NCBI GenBank assembly: GCA_947628395.1
Contig: CANQZP010000024.1
Location: 1-18,170 of the forward strand
DNA: 18,170 nt
Direction of reading: 5' to 3'
Origin: an uncultured Clostridia bacterium
Lineage (GTDB): Bacteria > Bacillota > Clostridia > TANB77 > CAG-508
Positions 1 to 7,302 of this stretch are shown here, piece by piece; positions within the stretch are counted from its first letter, which is position 1; every line of letters starts with the position of its first letter. The notes beneath the pieces were generated by a model. It saw nothing but the letters and a program-made list of their open reading frames with translations, ran no database searches and had not been told where the DNA came from. Made by a program: the position numbers and the translations under genes.

Positions 1-11
1 GACCGATGAGG

Positions 12-88
12 GCTGTTTAATGCGAGCAGCATTATTACAGCCCCATTGGGGAAGGACAACAAAAAAATAAATAAATCCCTGGGAGCGG
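12..88 (+). repeat. Left copy of a structured ~77-nt repeat, possible ncRNA
   Basis: This segment matches the reverse complement of the right edge of the window (18093-18170) with three or four substitutions and one single-base indel. Read on the plus strand it folds well. Bases 11-16 pair with 37-42, bases 18-23 pair with 29-34, and the loop is the five bases 24-28. CCCC at 41-44 can instead pair with GGGG at 48-51, so C41-C42 are contested between two stems. An A-rich linker follows, then a conserved GGGAGCGG ending at 88, after which the copies diverge. The loop difference between copies (C27 here, T there) leaves the stem intact. I do not recognise the family. It could be a small RNA, an interspersed palindromic repeat or a non-autonomous mobile element end. 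The functional strand is uncertain. Confidence 0.75.
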
Positions 89-124
89 TCGTCAAACGCA
101 TAAAAAATCTTTATATAGAAAATT

Positions 125-167
125 AAAAAAAGCCCACAGATTTTGCATACCACAAAACCCATAGACT
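125..167 (-). terminator. Rho-independent terminator of the mini-gene unit
   Basis: On the minus strand, bases 167-153 pair with 145-131 as 15 consecutive pairs around a 7-base loop (146-152). The stem is followed by six U (130-125) and then more AU. Several pairs are G-U, so the stem forms in minus-strand RNA but would be interrupted by A-C mismatches in plus-strand RNA. That fixes the direction. It closes the short transcription unit that starts near 300. Confidence 0.65.
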
Positions 168-202
168 CTTTTATCTATGTTACCATTTTATTATTTAAAC
201 AA

Positions 203-277
<75 letters not shown>

Positions 278-310
278 TTGTACTATCTCCTTCAAAAAAT
301 TTACACTATT

Positions 311-339
311 ATATTACATATAAAAAACTAAAAAGTCAA
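311..339 (-). promoter_or_regulatory. Sigma-A-type promoter for the mini-gene unit
   Basis: Minus strand: TTGACT at 339-334 (-35), a 17-base spacer, and TAATAT at 316-311 (-10, 4 of 6 consensus). A perfect TATAAT overlaps it at 313-308, but with a 20-base spacer. The 13-mer on the plus strand at 330-342, containing the -35, recurs exactly at 3168-3180 in the other strong promoter candidate. Transcription would begin around 303, about 10 nt before the ribosome binding site of the 24-codon ORF. Confidence 0.5.
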
Positions 340-358
340 TAGCAAAAATTGTACATTT

Positions 359-388
359 AAAAAGCACCACTTATTAAAAAGTGGTGCT
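359..388 (-). terminator. Rho-independent terminator after the permease/NUDIX unit
   Basis: A perfect 10-bp stem (363-372 with 379-388), 6-base loop, followed on the minus strand by a run of U down to 359. It lies about 80 bases beyond the NUDIX stop codon and just before the next promoter at 311-339, so it cleanly separates the two units. No T-run follows on the plus strand. Confidence 0.75.
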
Positions 389-465
389 GGGGAAGAAAAA
401 AATTATAAAAGGTTATTTATTTACCTTTTTCGAACTTATTATATATATCAAATCTTAAAATAACC

Positions 466-1005
466 TTAAATATTATAATTTTTTAAATATTCTTTTGATT
501 TTAATAAACCAATAATAGAATTTACATCTTTAATCTGGCCTTCCTCTAATAATTGATATACATCTTTTATTGGAAGTTTAAAAACAGTCAAAAATTCATC
601 AAAATCTAATTCCTGTTCCTGAACCTTTTTAACACCCAAAGCCAAAAACAAATGAGTCTCTGACGTACAACAAGCTGGATCAGAATAAAAAGATATAAGA
701 TCAATAAATTCATCAGCAATACAACCAGTCTCCTCCAATAATTCCCTTTTAGCAGTACTTAAAAAATCATCTTCACTATCCTCCACAAGCCCTGCTGGAA
801 ACTCTATAGAATCATCAATACCTCTACCAGCTCTAGGTTGCTTTGTAAGATACATCATACCATCTTCAGTTACAGGAACAATACAAACAGCATTCTTCTT
901 CTTAATTACTTCACGAGAAATAGTTTCACCATTCGGAATCTTTAATAATAACTTATCCATTTTCAAAAAACCAGAATAAACATTCTTACTTTCTAAAATC
1001 TCCAT
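466..1005 (-). CDS. NUDIX hydrolase, ADP-ribose pyrophosphatase-like
   Basis: A 179-residue protein with a NUDIX box at residues 72-96: G72, then R87-E88-L-L-E91-E92-T-G94, the metal-binding REXXEE core. It is preceded by EFPAG (68-72), typical of ADP-ribose and nucleoside-diphosphate-sugar pyrophosphatases. The downstream stretch SDPACCTSETHLFLA (108-122) is also characteristic of that group. The NUDIX box carries one extra residue between the first Glu and the Arg-Glu pair compared with the usual spacing. Expected activity is cleavage of ADP-ribose or a similar nucleoside diphosphate, yielding AMP and a sugar phosphate. Substrate cannot be assigned from sequence alone. It is a soluble cytoplasmic enzyme, 48 bases downstream of the ABC permease and the last gene before the terminator at 359-388. 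Its ribosome binding site is modest (GAAAGG about 11 nt before ATG). Confidence 0.85.
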   Translation of the reverse strand: MEILESKNVYSGFLKMDKLLLKIPNGETISREVIKKKNAVCIVPVTEDGMMYLTKQPRAGRGIDDSIEFPAGLVEDSEDDFLSTAKRELLEETGCIADEFIDLISFYSDPACCTSETHLFLALGVKKVQEQELDFDEFLTVFKLPIKDVYQLLEEGQIKDVNSIIGLLKSKEYLKNYNI

Positions 1006-1053
1006 AAAATTCAGACCTTTCTACTCAAATTTTTTTAAGTAACAAATAAATTA

Positions 1054-1869
1054 TTATCCTCTACAAAACTTACTTACACATCTACTTATAACTGCAAGCA
1101 CAATATATACAATAGCAATACTAGCACCAGTAGGTAAATTCATAAAGAAAGACAAAATAATACCTAAAATAAAACAAACTACCGAAATCAATCCAGACGA
1201 AATAACTAATCCTTTAAAACTCTTAGTAAGTCCCTTAGCAATAAAAGCAGGAAATACAATAAGACTAGAAATTAAAAGAGTTCCCATCATTCTCATTCCT
1301 AAAACAACAATAATTGCAGTTATAAAAGAAATTAAAAATTGATAAGTAGTTACATTGATTCCTCTCGTCTTAGCAAATGTTTCATCATAAGTAATTAAAA
1401 ATAATCTATTATAAAAAACAATAAAAATACCAATTAAAACAATCGACATTAAAACACTTATAACAACATCACTCTTAGTCATAGACAATATGCTACCAAA
1501 CATATAATTTGCAACATCCACATTAAAACCAGTAGAAACTGATGTAATAATTATTCCTATTGCTAGCGCACCAGTTGAGACAAGAGCAATAGTAATATCT
1601 CCAGACTCTCCTTTTCTTTGACTAATAAACATAATTATAAAAGAAGCTATAACAACTAAAGGAATTGAAATATATAAAGGTGGTAGTCCTAAAGCTATAG
1701 CCAAAGTTAAAGAAGCAAATCCAACCTCACCTAATCCATGGCCAATCATAGAATAATTTTTTAGAACTAAAATAACACCTATTAAAGCTGCACATAATGA
1801 AATTGCAATTCCACAAATCAAAGCTCTTTGTATAAAACTATAATTTAATAATGTTAATATCTCATTCAT
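1054..1869 (-). CDS. znuB: Metal ABC transporter permease, ZnuB/TroC (ABC-3) family
   Basis: A 271-residue, highly hydrophobic protein with about eight predicted membrane segments. It fits the ABC-3 permease family for zinc, manganese or iron. Family-like regions include the N-terminal RALICGIAISLCAALIGVILV segment region, YSMIGHGLGEVGFAS (39-53) near the first cytoplasmic loop, and MMGTLLISSLIVFPAF, followed by a hydrophobic C-terminal pair of helices. It should form the membrane channel for the binding protein (3888-4856) and ATPase (3205-3873). Those two lie upstream, separated from it by a promoter and two unrelated genes, so this is a split operon. Start: ATG at 1869-1867, with GAAGGT five nt upstream. 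The znu symbol denotes family only; zinc versus manganese specificity is not resolved here. It is probably co-transcribed with the NUDIX gene. Confidence 0.85.
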   Translation of the reverse strand: MNEILTLLNYSFIQRALICGIAISLCAALIGVILVLKNYSMIGHGLGEVGFASLTLAIALGLPPLYISIPLVVIASFIIMFISQRKGESGDITIALVSTGALAIGIIITSVSTGFNVDVANYMFGSILSMTKSDVVISVLMSIVLIGIFIVFYNRLFLITYDETFAKTRGINVTTYQFLISFITAIIVVLGMRMMGTLLISSLIVFPAFIAKGLTKSFKGLVISSGLISVVCFILGIILSFFMNLPTGASIAIVYIVLAVISRCVSKFCRG

Positions 1870-1910
1870 CTTTTACCTTCTTAATATTTAATCTTCTTTT
1901 TGATATTTTA

Positions 1911-2480
1911 TTATTCCATTGAAATAACTTTATTTTTATAAACCATAAAACTTAAATTTCTTAAAGATTTATTTTCATCTTGATCTTCATCTTCTTTCAT
2001 TGACATAGTTACTTTTGCTCTTATCTCATACAAATCTTCACAATTTTCAATTTTTTCTACTTCCTCTATTTCATCTAATTTCATAGAAAAATTAAAATAC
2101 TCACTATACGATTGTATAATATATTCTTTCATTTTTTTATGAGATTCTATATCTTCTTCATCAACATCCTTATAAAAATCTTTAAAACTATCTATATCTC
2201 CTTCGCTTTGATTCCAAGCCACTTCACCTTTTAAATCACAATACTCTAATAATTCGTCAGTATCTAAATCATTATATCCAGAAATATAGCCCTTCACAGC
2301 ATCTTCGGGTGCATTATCATTCGATTTTTTATTTTCTCCGGATTTATTTATTACTATTAAAGTTATTATTGTTCCAACTATAACTAATAATGCAATTATT
2401 ATGATTATTAAATATAATATTTTTTTAGACTTTGGAGAATCATTTAAAGTCTCTTTATTAGTATCTTTTTTATTTTTCAT
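1911..2480 (-). CDS. Acidic membrane-anchored protein, paralogue of the upstream gene
   Basis: An unrecognised 189-residue protein. A basic N-terminus (1-20) precedes one membrane helix (about 21-45), then an acidic domain expected outside the cell. It aligns along its length with the protein at 2564-3091. Shared features are A-V-(N/K)-x-Y near the start of the domain, a C-D-(L/V)-K-G block (C81 here), an acidic stretch (DVDEEDIE), a second shared Cys (C147) before L-Y-(E/K), an acidic loop (EDEDQDEN), and a C-terminal VYKNKVI. The pattern resembles small NTF2-like (DUF4878-type) secreted domains, but that is a guess. I chose ATG at 2480 because GGGAG lies five nt before it. The in-frame ATG four codons earlier has no binding site. 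The gene follows a terminator-like hairpin, so it is probably expressed by readthrough at a lower level. Confidence 0.75.
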   Translation of the reverse strand: MKNKKDTNKETLNDSPKSKKILYLIIIIIALLVIVGTIITLIVINKSGENKKSNDNAPEDAVKGYISGYNDLDTDELLEYCDLKGEVAWNQSEGDIDSFKDFYKDVDEEDIESHKKMKEYIIQSYSEYFNFSMKLDEIEEVEKIENCEDLYEIRAKVTMSMKEDEDQDENKSLRNLSFMVYKNKVISME

Positions 2481-2516
2481 AATTTCTCCCATTTTTTTAA
2501 TTAGAATATGTATCAG

Positions 2517-2544
2517 AAAAAAGCATGTATAAACATGCTTTTTT
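2517..2544 (-). terminator. Intercistronic terminator/attenuator hairpin
   Basis: A 12-bp stem (2517-2528 with 2533-2544), 4-base loop; the GC-containing core is AGCATGT. The stem begins with A6 and ends with U6, so it could act on either strand. It lies 20 bases after the stop of the 2564-3091 gene and just before its paralogue. It would most simply lower expression of the second paralogue, the permease and the NUDIX gene relative to the first paralogue. Confidence 0.65.
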
Positions 2545-2563
2545 CATTTAATATAATATAATT

Positions 2564-3091
2564 TTAGTTTTCTGTTCCAATTACTTTGTTCTTATATACT
2601 ACAAAAGTCATAGTTTGTGAAGATTCATCTTCATCACCATCTTCATCTTCTGTTGTTAATTTAACTTTTGCTTTTACTTTATATAATCCCTTGCATTTTT
2701 TCTCTTTTTCAACTTTTTTGATTTTTTCTACTTTCATAGAATATTTTTCATAATTATCCTTTAAATAATCTAAACTATCATCTAAAGAATCTTCTCTTTT
2801 CTCTACGTCATCATCATCTACATCATCATAAGCATCTTCAAAATCTTTTGCCTTTCCATCACAATCTTCCCATGCAATCATACCTTTTACATCACATGCT
2901 TTTAATATTTTATCAGCATCTAATTTACTGTAAGCTTTTACATATTTATTAACAGCTCTCTTTGGTCCTCCAGATAAGAAAGAAACACCAACTATTGCAA
3001 CAACAAGTACTACAGCTACTGCAATAACAATTGCTAAATGTCCTTTCACCCAAACTAAAGCTTTAGCTAAAGCATCTTTTACCTTATCCAT
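2564..3091 (-). CDS. Acidic membrane-anchored protein, first paralogue
   Basis: An unrecognised 175-residue protein. It has a short amphipathic N-terminus, one long membrane helix (about 18-40, very Ala/Val-rich), then a highly charged domain rich in Asp, Glu and Lys. Acidic clusters are at 90-97 (DVDDDDVE) and 149-156 (DEDGDEDE). Two cysteines (C66, C133) are conserved in the downstream paralogue and could form a disulphide; C77 is not conserved. The C-terminus VVYKNKVIGTEN matches the paralogue's end. A fold like small NTF2-like extracellular domains is plausible but unproven. The gene has its own promoter (3149-3177), a strong AGGAGGAG ribosome binding site before ATG at 3091, and a terminator at 2517-2544. 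The acidic clusters could bind divalent metal, which would suit its position inside a metal transporter locus. That link rests only on position and composition. Confidence 0.75.
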   Translation of the reverse strand: MDKVKDALAKALVWVKGHLAIVIAVAVVLVVAIVGVSFLSGGPKRAVNKYVKAYSKLDADKILKACDVKGMIAWEDCDGKAKDFEDAYDDVDDDDVEKREDSLDDSLDYLKDNYEKYSMKVEKIKKVEKEKKCKGLYKVKAKVKLTTEDEDGDEDESSQTMTFVVYKNKVIGTEN

Positions 3092-3148
3092 TTTTTCTCC
3101 TCCTATAACATTAATATACTAAATTGTATTTAGTTTTTATATATTTAT

Positions 3149-3177
3149 ACTATAATTTATAAATCAAAAAAAGTCAA
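3149..3177 (-). promoter_or_regulatory. Sigma-A-type promoter for the paralogue pair
   Basis: Minus strand: TTGACT at 3177-3172, a 17-base spacer, and TATAGT at 3154-3149 (5 of 6 for each hexamer). Transcription should start near 3142, giving a leader of about 50 nt before the ATG at 3091. The -35 lies within a 13-mer (plus strand 3168-3180) that recurs exactly at 330-342. It sits immediately after the ATPase stop codon and so restarts transcription within the split transporter locus. Confidence 0.6.
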
Positions 3178-3204
3178 TAGGTTACAAAATTTTTATTTGA
3201 ATTT

Positions 3205-3873
3205 TTAAAACTTTTTCATATAATCCTTAATATTTCCATCAAATATGATTTCTTGCTCTAAACAAATAACTCTAATATCATTATTTTTTATCTCGTCTAA
3301 GTCATGAGTTGCCATAATTATAGTTACTTCTTTATTATAAAATAAATTATCTAATACAGTATAAAAATTATCTATAGATTCAATATCTAATCCACTACAA
3401 GGTTCATCTAACAATAAAACTTTAGGCTTTCCAATTAAAGTTCTTGCTAGAAGAACTCTTTGTCTTTGACCTCCAGACAACTCTCCTATCTTTTTATCAA
3501 TAATTTTATTTATATTTAATAAATTACAAATCTTTTCAAATTCTATCTCATCTTTTTTGCTATAAAAAGGCTTAATACCATGTTTTTGACAACCTGTCAT
3601 AATTACTTCTCTAGCAGTAGCAGGAAATTTTGAATCAACTTGACCTACTTGAGCTAAATATGCAATTTCTGATTTATCAACATTAAAATTTATAGTCCCA
3701 CTTTCTTTTTTTATTAAACCAGTAATGCTTTTAAGTAATGTACTTTTACCAGAACCGTTTTTTCCAACTAGACAAATATATTCATTTGGTTTAATATCTA
3801 TATTTATATTTTTTAAAGCATTATGTCCATTATAATAAACATTTAAGTTCTTTATTTCTAAAATTTTTTCCAT
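3205..3873 (-). CDS. znuC: Metal ABC transporter ATP-binding protein, ZnuC/TroB family
   Basis: A 222-residue ABC ATPase with every catalytic element visible: Walker A GKNGSGKS (37-44), Q-loop glutamine Q75, signature LSGGQ (132-136), Walker B KVLLLDEP (151-158) and the H-loop histidine H190 in MATHD. Length and overall sequence fit the single-domain ATPases of zinc/manganese ABC-3 importers. It would energise the permease encoded at 1054-1869. ATG follows GGAGGGAGA directly. The gene is 14 bases downstream of the binding-protein gene, and the two are surely co-transcribed. No obvious strong terminator follows before the next promoter, so some readthrough into the paralogue pair is possible. 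Confidence 0.9.
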   Translation of the reverse strand: MEKILEIKNLNVYYNGHNALKNINIDIKPNEYICLVGKNGSGKSTLLKSITGLIKKESGTINFNVDKSEIAYLAQVGQVDSKFPATAREVIMTGCQKHGIKPFYSKKDEIEFEKICNLLNINKIIDKKIGELSGGQRQRVLLARTLIGKPKVLLLDEPCSGLDIESIDNFYTVLDNLFYNKEVTIIMATHDLDEIKNNDIRVICLEQEIIFDGNIKDYMKKF

Positions 3874-3887
3874 TCTCCCTCCGTATC

Positions 3888-4856
3888 TTACTTCAAAGCT
3901 TCTTTTAGATTTTCTAAATTCTTTTTCATCAAACTAATATAGGAAACTTTATTATCTAAATCCTCTTGTGTAACTGTATGAATACTATTAAATTCTAACA
4001 TCTTTGCACCTGTTTCTTCTGAAATCGTATTTGCTATACTTGCTGAAGAAAATTCTTTATAAAAAATAACATTTATATCATTTTCATTAATTTGATTTAT
4101 AATTTCTTTTAATTTAAAAACACTAGGTTCTCCATTCTCACCACATGAATCATAAGCACTGATAAAATCCAAATTATATCTATCTACAAAATATGAATAA
4201 GCAAATGGACCTCCAAAAGCAATTTTTTTACTATTATTTTGAGTAAGATTTAAAAAATCAGAATCTAGTTTTTCCAAATCACTTAAATAATTTTTTGTAT
4301 TATACTCATAATAATTAGAATTTTCTGTATCAATTTCACAAAGTTTTTGATTTATATTATTGACCATTTGAATTGACTTAAGAGGGTCAAGCCAAATATG
4401 AGTATCATACTTTTCTAAATCATGATTATGACTATCATTTTCTTTTATATTATGATTTTCTTCAAATTTTTCTTTTTCAATTAAATCTATATTTTCAGTA
4501 ACATCTATAATCTTAACTTTATCATCTAAACTATTTACTAATGTTTTAGCCCAATATTCAATATCTTCTCCCATATAAATAAATAAATCAGATTCATTAA
4601 TCATCATAATATCTTGAGGAGTAGGTTCGTAATCGTGTACATCAACACCAGCTGGTATTAACATATTTACATCAACTTTATCTTTACCAATATTATTAAT
4701 AAAATCATAAAGTGGAAATATAGTAGTTACAATTTGAATTTTATCACTATTTTCAGCTATTGTTACATATTTTTTTCCAACATGAACATTATTCATCGAG
4801 ACAACACATAAAATAATAATTATTAATATTAATAATGATATAATTGTTTTTTTCAT
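3888..4856 (-). CDS. znuA: Metal ABC transporter substrate-binding protein, ZnuA/AdcA-like
   Basis: A 322-residue cluster A-I (zinc/manganese) binding protein. The N-terminal hydrophobic segment (4-20) contains Cys17, but the residues before it do not make a good lipobox, so the protein may be held by an uncleaved anchor. Expected ligand H74 is in VHDYEPTP, and H153 is in DTHIWLDP. Between them is a short His/Asp/Glu-rich loop (H135, H143, H145), like the histidine loop of zinc binders. The usual third His (sHdAFgY) is replaced by FGGPFAY (214-220), and the last acidic ligand region reads EFNSIHTV. I recall similar FGG-type variants in Clostridia, so this may be a subfamily rather than decay. 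Its ATG overlaps the preceding stop as ATGA (4853-4856), implying translational coupling to the WG-repeat protein. Confidence 0.85.
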   Translation of the reverse strand: MKKTIISLLILIIIILCVVSMNNVHVGKKYVTIAENSDKIQIVTTIFPLYDFINNIGKDKVDVNMLIPAGVDVHDYEPTPQDIMMINESDLFIYMGEDIEYWAKTLVNSLDDKVKIIDVTENIDLIEKEKFEENHNIKENDSHNHDLEKYDTHIWLDPLKSIQMVNNINQKLCEIDTENSNYYEYNTKNYLSDLEKLDSDFLNLTQNNSKKIAFGGPFAYSYFVDRYNLDFISAYDSCGENGEPSVFKLKEIINQINENDINVIFYKEFSSASIANTISEETGAKMLEFNSIHTVTQEDLDNKVSYISLMKKNLENLKEALK

Positions 4857-6457
4857 CTTACACCTTCATAATACTTTTCGCCAAAAAACGAATATTTTAT
4901 ATCTGTTATTTTTCTTATAAATTCATCTATGGAATTTTGTTTCACAAATATTAAATTATATAAATTTGTATAACCTTCTCCTATTGTAGCACCATTATTA
5001 ACATTAATCAACTTATAATTTATATTTAACGGATATCCTTGGTCATTAAATTCTATATTTTCAGATACATTAGTACATACTAATATTCCATAATTTAAAA
5101 ATGTGGTATCAACAAAATTACTATCACCTAAAGCCATTATAGTTTTAAAATTATTATCTATTACCTCGTAATATCCATTTTGATTTTTTACTATATAAGC
5201 ATTTTGCGCAACATAAATATCTAAATATTTAGAAGAAATTATTTTTTTGTCTGAATCAATAAAATAATAATTATTTTCATCATAATTTTTTACTAATACT
5301 AAATCTCCGAAAAAATCTAATATCTGAATATTTCCCTCAATCTCTACTCTTTTAGTATCTTTTGTATACCAACCTTGAATATTTTCTGAAGTTTTATAAA
5401 AAGGTAGATAACCATTTGAATATACATATAAATATTTATCATCAAATGCCAGATTATCACAATCAATACTAACTTTTATCGTATCACTACCCTTTTTAAT
5501 AAATTCATATCTATTTTTTGTACCAGATTGCGAAACAGTAATTAAAATATCATATTCACTATTAAAAGGATATCTATATGGCTTTCCTTCGTATGCTTCT
5601 ATTTTATTTAAATTTTCTGTAACAGGAGCTATTAAGTTTGATTTAAAATTATCTTGTTTAAAAACATCAACATATATTGATTCTAGTTTTTCAAGCTGTG
5701 CATTATAATCATAAACACTTATATCATTTTTATATGAAAATACTACTCTTTCATTTTTTAAAATAAGATATGATATATCATCAGAACAAACTAATGCAAC
5801 ATCAAATTTTTTATTAAATTTGTTTATCTTGACAAAAGGTGAAGCATAATCATACTTATAATCAATTTTTTGCTCTCCTTTAACATTTATATATCCCCAT
5901 TTACCATTTTTTTGGGCATTTATGTATAAATCTTTATCATCCAACTCTGTTACATATTTAAAAAAGTTCTCATCATATTCTATTTTATCTTGATTTTGAA
6001 TTTTATCCAATTTATTGACTTTATCTCTATATGTAAGGCAATTAATACCCACTATTCCAATTGAAACAATAACAATAGAAACTAAAATTAAGAAAAAAGT
6101 ATTACTTTGAACAATAACATTTTCACGTAATACTTGAATCTCAATTAATAAAGCTGAAAGTATATATAAAATTGCAATAAGTTTTATATCAAAAAAATAA
6201 AAACTAGAAGAAATAATAGAAACAGCATAAGCTAATAATAAAATTTTATCTCTTCTATTAAAAAAAATAGCAATTAAATTAATAATTAAAACAACAATCA
6301 TAAGTATAAATATATACTTATATAATTCATTTACTACTATTGTCTCATTTTCTGTTGCTCTATTCAATTCAGGCATATAAAATGAATAAAAAACAATTAA
6401 ACCACCAAATAAAAAATTCATTAAACCTAGAATAGCATTTGTTAATCTACTTCTCAT
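4853..6457 (-). CDS. Polytopic membrane protein with a WG-repeat ectodomain
   Basis: A 534-residue protein of unknown role. The first 140 residues hold five predicted membrane helices (about 9-27, 47-67, 70-88, 91-108, 119-140). The remaining ~390 residues are soluble and beta-rich. They contain one clear WG repeat (NGKWGYINVKGE, 184-195) and several weaker repeat-like units built on hydrophobic strands with Tyr/Asp/Asn, consistent with a propeller-like fold. WG-repeat domains generally look like ligand- or partner-binding modules; no enzyme motif is visible. It is coupled on both sides by 4-base ATGA overlaps, to the PopT-like gene upstream and the metal-binding protein downstream. That is strong evidence it is made together with them, and it may work with the transporter or with envelope lipid recycling. 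Its ribosome binding site (GAGAGGAT) lies inside the upstream gene. Confidence 0.75.
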   Translation of the reverse strand: MRSRLTNAILGLMNFLFGGLIVFYSFYMPELNRATENETIVVNELYKYIFILMIVVLIINLIAIFFNRRDKILLLAYAVSIISSSFYFFDIKLIAILYILSALLIEIQVLRENVIVQSNTFFLILVSIVIVSIGIVGINCLTYRDKVNKLDKIQNQDKIEYDENFFKYVTELDDKDLYINAQKNGKWGYINVKGEQKIDYKYDYASPFVKINKFNKKFDVALVCSDDISYLILKNERVVFSYKNDISVYDYNAQLEKLESIYVDVFKQDNFKSNLIAPVTENLNKIEAYEGKPYRYPFNSEYDILITVSQSGTKNRYEFIKKGSDTIKVSIDCDNLAFDDKYLYVYSNGYLPFYKTSENIQGWYTKDTKRVEIEGNIQILDFFGDLVLVKNYDENNYYFIDSDKKIISSKYLDIYVAQNAYIVKNQNGYYEVIDNNFKTIMALGDSNFVDTTFLNYGILVCTNVSENIEFNDQGYPLNINYKLINVNNGATIGEGYTNLYNLIFVKQNSIDEFIRKITDIKYSFFGEKYYEGVR

Positions 6458-7287
6458 ACTTTATCCTCTCGCTCCGTTTTTGTATTATGAAGTTTTTCAA
6501 AATGAGTAGCTATAAACATAATAGTTGCAAAAATAGCAATTATAACAATACCTATTATAGCACTTAAAACTGTAGAAAATTTAGGTATAAACATAACTAA
6601 AGATGTTATTGAAAAACCTATAATAGCATAATATGTCATACCATAAAATTTTTTAAATAAATACGTAATCAAATTAGCTGTTGTAAGGGCAATAATTAAA
6701 TATCCTATTCCAAAAGGTATAATAATTCCTAAGTCAAGTGCATAAATACCTTCCATAATAGTAGGTAACACGCCCATAAAAATTAAAATATGTATAGTTG
6801 TCATCCCTGGCATAACTGCACCAAAACTGTAAATTGCTCCATAAATAATAAGCTCTGTATTAGATAAATATTCTACTGTATCTCCAGCTTTTGTATTATT
6901 CGCAATACCCGTCAAAATAATTGTTATAATAAGAGCAATTCCCATACTGAGTAAATATTTTTTTTCAAACCCTTTACGATTAGCCACAGCAAATAAAGTT
7001 GGAATTCCTCCTATTATAATTCCTAAAAAAGCGCACCTGGTATATGCTTCATATTCGCTAAGCAAATATATAACTACTTGACCAAATATAACAACACTGA
7101 TAAGTATTCCTACGATTATAGGTAAAATATATTTCAAATTCTCTTTAAAATTTTTAAAAGGATTTGAAATAATCTCCATACACCTATCATATATACCAAG
7201 TAAAATAGCAAAAGTACCAGCTCCTGCAGTCATGGCAGCTACTCCAACTACCATTCCCTTTATCATTTTTACGAAAAAATCTTTCAT
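6454..7287 (-). CDS. DUF368 membrane protein, PopT-like undecaprenyl-phosphate translocase
   Basis: A 277-residue protein with about eight membrane helices and the internal two-fold layout of the DUF368 family. The first repeat includes GVAAMTAGAGTFAILLGIYD (15-34). The second includes GAVMPGMTTIHILIFMG (156-172). DUF368 proteins were shown in Vibrio cholerae and Staphylococcus aureus to return undecaprenyl phosphate across the membrane for peptidoglycan and teichoic acid synthesis. This protein's motifs are diverged: the usual PGvSGGT of repeat 1 reads TAGAGT, and PGiSGS of repeat 2 reads PGMTTI. The family call is fairly secure; the activity is inferred. It starts 15 bases after the metG stop and overlaps the next gene by four bases. 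Its placement in an operon chain that includes glmM fits a role in cell-wall supply. Confidence 0.75.
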   Translation of the reverse strand: MKDFFVKMIKGMVVGVAAMTAGAGTFAILLGIYDRCMEIISNPFKNFKENLKYILPIIVGILISVVIFGQVVIYLLSEYEAYTRCAFLGIIIGGIPTLFAVANRKGFEKKYLLSMGIALIITIILTGIANNTKAGDTVEYLSNTELIIYGAIYSFGAVMPGMTTIHILIFMGVLPTIMEGIYALDLGIIIPFGIGYLIIALTTANLITYLFKKFYGMTYYAIIGFSITSLVMFIPKFSTVLSAIIGIVIIAIFATIMFIATHFEKLHNTKTEREDKV

Positions 7288-7302
7288 GTTTAGATCTACC
7301 TC

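Noticed and set aside
1..30. Hammerhead-like core near CGATGAG at the left edge
   Set aside because: The CUGANGA core is not matched, no GAAA partner is in place, and the right copy does not extend to this region.
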